Source: Megaleporinus macrocephalus (lineage: Eukaryota > Chordata > Actinopteri > Characiformes > Anostomidae). From it: 64,000 bases of DNA. Position numbers and translations under genes: made by a program. The DNA is taken from assembly GCA_021613375.1 (NCBI GenBank), contig CM038703.1:24788194-24852193 (forward strand), given 5' to 3'. Positions 62,758 through 64,000 of this stretch are shown here, one piece after another (positions within the stretch are counted from its first letter, which is position 1; each line of letters begins with the position of its first letter). Below the pieces are notes generated by a model. The model worked only from the letters and a program-made list of their open reading frames with translations. It did not search any database and had not been told where the DNA came from.

Positions 62758-62764
62758 CTATCAA
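60437..62764 (-). pseudogene. LINE ORF2 (endonuclease end to RT C-terminus) with two nonsense codons
   Basis: Three open stretches in the same frame: 62764-62474 (end of the endonuclease), 62443-61562 (linker and front of RT) and 61546-60437 (RT core to C-terminus, 369 codons). The C-terminal part holds the conserved Arg-Arg-Tyr-Arg-Ser-Ile block and ends Gln-Arg-Leu-Asn. The catalytic first Asp is Asn (Phe-Ala-Asn-Asp, near 61130). The active-site change and the two stops are enough to block activity. Confidence 0.88.
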
Positions 62765-64000
62765 ATGTTACCACTCTCAATTTCAAGTGCCATGACTGTG
62801 AAAGGACATTTGCAAGTAGTACAAATCTGAGAAGGCATGAACACCAGTGTCATGATGTAAACCCAGAGCCTATTTTTTGTGTGGATGTAGAGAAAGGCAT
62901 TTTTCTCACTGCTAAAAACACAAGAGGTCAGAGAGTACCAATACACATACGTAAATCCACAACATCACAGGTAATAGGCTGTGAAGTGGATGACTGTAGA
63001 GATTTCATGTCCTTGGCAAACATCAGTGGAAAGCCAGGTGTTGAATGTGAACACTTGAGCAGAGTGGCATTTGCCTCCCCTTATAAAGAACCTGCCACAT
63101 GCCAATGAATTCAATGCAGTCTATGGTGGGCAAAGGTCTTATTTCTTTGGAAAGAGAAAAGGAATGCATGGACATACATACACTAGCCACAAACGAAAGA
63201 ACATGCACAGTGTACCCTGAAGAACATGGTTATTCAGGCCGATATGTTTATTTTTCCAGTCAAAGAAGGAGCTTCTAATTGAAGAAAGAAGCACTAGTGA
63301 TAGTGTGAGTGACAGTGAGGTCACTGAAGTTTTAGATGTCTGTCAGACTTCAATGAAGAACAGATTGTGGCATGACTATCTCTGGGATCATAAAAGAATT
63401 CCACAAATACTGCCACCAGAGCTGAAGCAAGAATTAAAAGAGGTACCAGAGAAGTTTGAGCCAGTGGAGAAAGTTTGCCCAGTACTGCCCAGGTCCAACA
63501 CCTCCTGATTTGTCAAGTTCTACTTTTATAACCACAAATGCTTCTGTGTATGGGTTGTACAATGTCAAAAGAGGTGTTTTCTTTCATTTTAATACTTAAA
63601 GTTAAAACGTCTGCTCTTTTCTGACAGATAATAGAATTGTTTTTTTTATTAGGAGTTACAGTAGCTGTAAGATATTGCCCAGTCTGTCAAAAGCAGGTCA
63701 GATTTCAAGAATATAGTATGGGCTACCACAGCTTTAACAACAGAGTCCTGCTAAGTATACCGATGTGTTCAATGCTTACTACAGCAATAAAGGTATGTTA
63801 AACATGCTTAAACTTGTTAAAATTACTTTTTATTACTGTGTAGTTTTTGTACAATTTCTATATATTGCTAATAAAATGTATGTTATCTGTGAAATACCAA
63901 GCATAATCATTGCCAGCTTTCTTAATTTAGAACAATACAGTTCTTGTCAATGATGGAAGACCACATGGAAACAACAATCAATCAGAATACCATCAGGAAG

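Larger units (their letters stand above)
59044..64000 (+). pseudogene. HMGXB3/KDZ-transposase-like zinc-finger gene, broken and split by a LINE
   Basis: Multi-exon and + strand. Exon a (59044-59190): Cys-Arg-Tyr-Cys...His finger. Exon b (59606-59725): C2H2 finger (Cys-Pro-Lys-Cys-Gly-Lys...His-Leu-Glu-Arg-His) with an in-frame TGA at 59647. Exon c starts 60036, is cut near 60066 by the LINE, and resumes about 62758 with Cys-His-Asp-Cys and a third finger. Later parts keep a cysteine cluster (Cys-Glu-Val-Asp-Asp-Cys, near 62980), a frameshift near 63105, an acidic exon from about 63262, a shift near 63480 before Tyr-Cys-Pro-Gly-Pro-Thr-Pro-Pro, then an exon 63651-63793 with Cys-Pro-Val-Cys...Phe-Gln-Glu-Tyr-Ser. 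The last exon runs off the window. The cysteine-cluster style resembles HMGXB3 and KDZ transposases (inference). Not functional. Confidence 0.6.

Overview
The window is vertebrate nuclear DNA, almost certainly from a teleost fish. The genes have introns with GT/AG borders. The repeats are typical of teleosts: many Tc1/mariner elements, L2-like and L1-like LINEs, Gypsy-type LTR elements, hAT, Merlin and KDZ/Zisupton-related sequence, and tRNA/LINE-derived SINE pieces. Species cannot be fixed from the sequence.

Region 1 (1-21.3 kb) holds the only clearly intact host gene. It is slc66a2 (PQLC1), a PQ-loop membrane protein read from five coding exons on the + strand (798-18137), with splice phases that join into 270 codons. 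Facing it on the - strand at 20859-21287 is a pore/S6 coding piece of a KCNG2-like silent potassium-channel subunit. SLC66A2 and KCNG2 are also neighbours in other vertebrates, so the place fits, but the piece has lost key filter residues and looks decayed. The introns carry Tc1-like remnants (7.9-8.9 and 13.9-15.1 kb), a LINE scrap, a 26-bp-arm hairpin and microsatellites.

Region 2 (21.6-27.9 kb) is a graveyard: an internally deleted LINE, a Tc1 end, a LINE reverse-transcriptase piece abutting a scrambled Gypsy-like element, a 62-bp tandem array and SINE pieces.

Region 3 (27.9-40.65 kb) is a five-level nest. A Tc1-like element contains a solo LTR (5-bp duplication CAATG). The LTR contains a TIR element (CCAGGGGTGC ends), which contains a - strand Gypsy element. 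Inside the Gypsy gag sits a - strand LTR element with 660-bp LTRs, a 4-bp duplication (GTCC), an open 438-codon gag with a CCHC knuckle, and no pol.

Region 4 (40.7-56 kb) is a series of DNA transposons and LINE pieces: a hAT-like non-autonomous element (8-bp duplication), an IS630/Tc1/mariner element with matched TIRs and an intron-containing transposase remnant, two more Tc1-like elements, a KDZ-related scrap, an L1-like ORF2 remnant, a second hAT-like element, a Harbinger-like MITE and a Merlin (IS1595-like) transposase remnant.

Region 5 (56-64 kb) ends in a + strand, multi-exon, zinc-finger/cysteine-cluster gene related to HMGXB3/KDZ transposase proteins. It is broken by an in-frame stop, frameshifts and a - strand LINE inserted inside one coding exon.

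Apart from slc66a2 the genes do not act together as a system. The most notable structure is the nested insertion stack and its gag-only inner element. Coordinates of old, diverged elements are approximate; homology calls rest on recognition, not on database searches.
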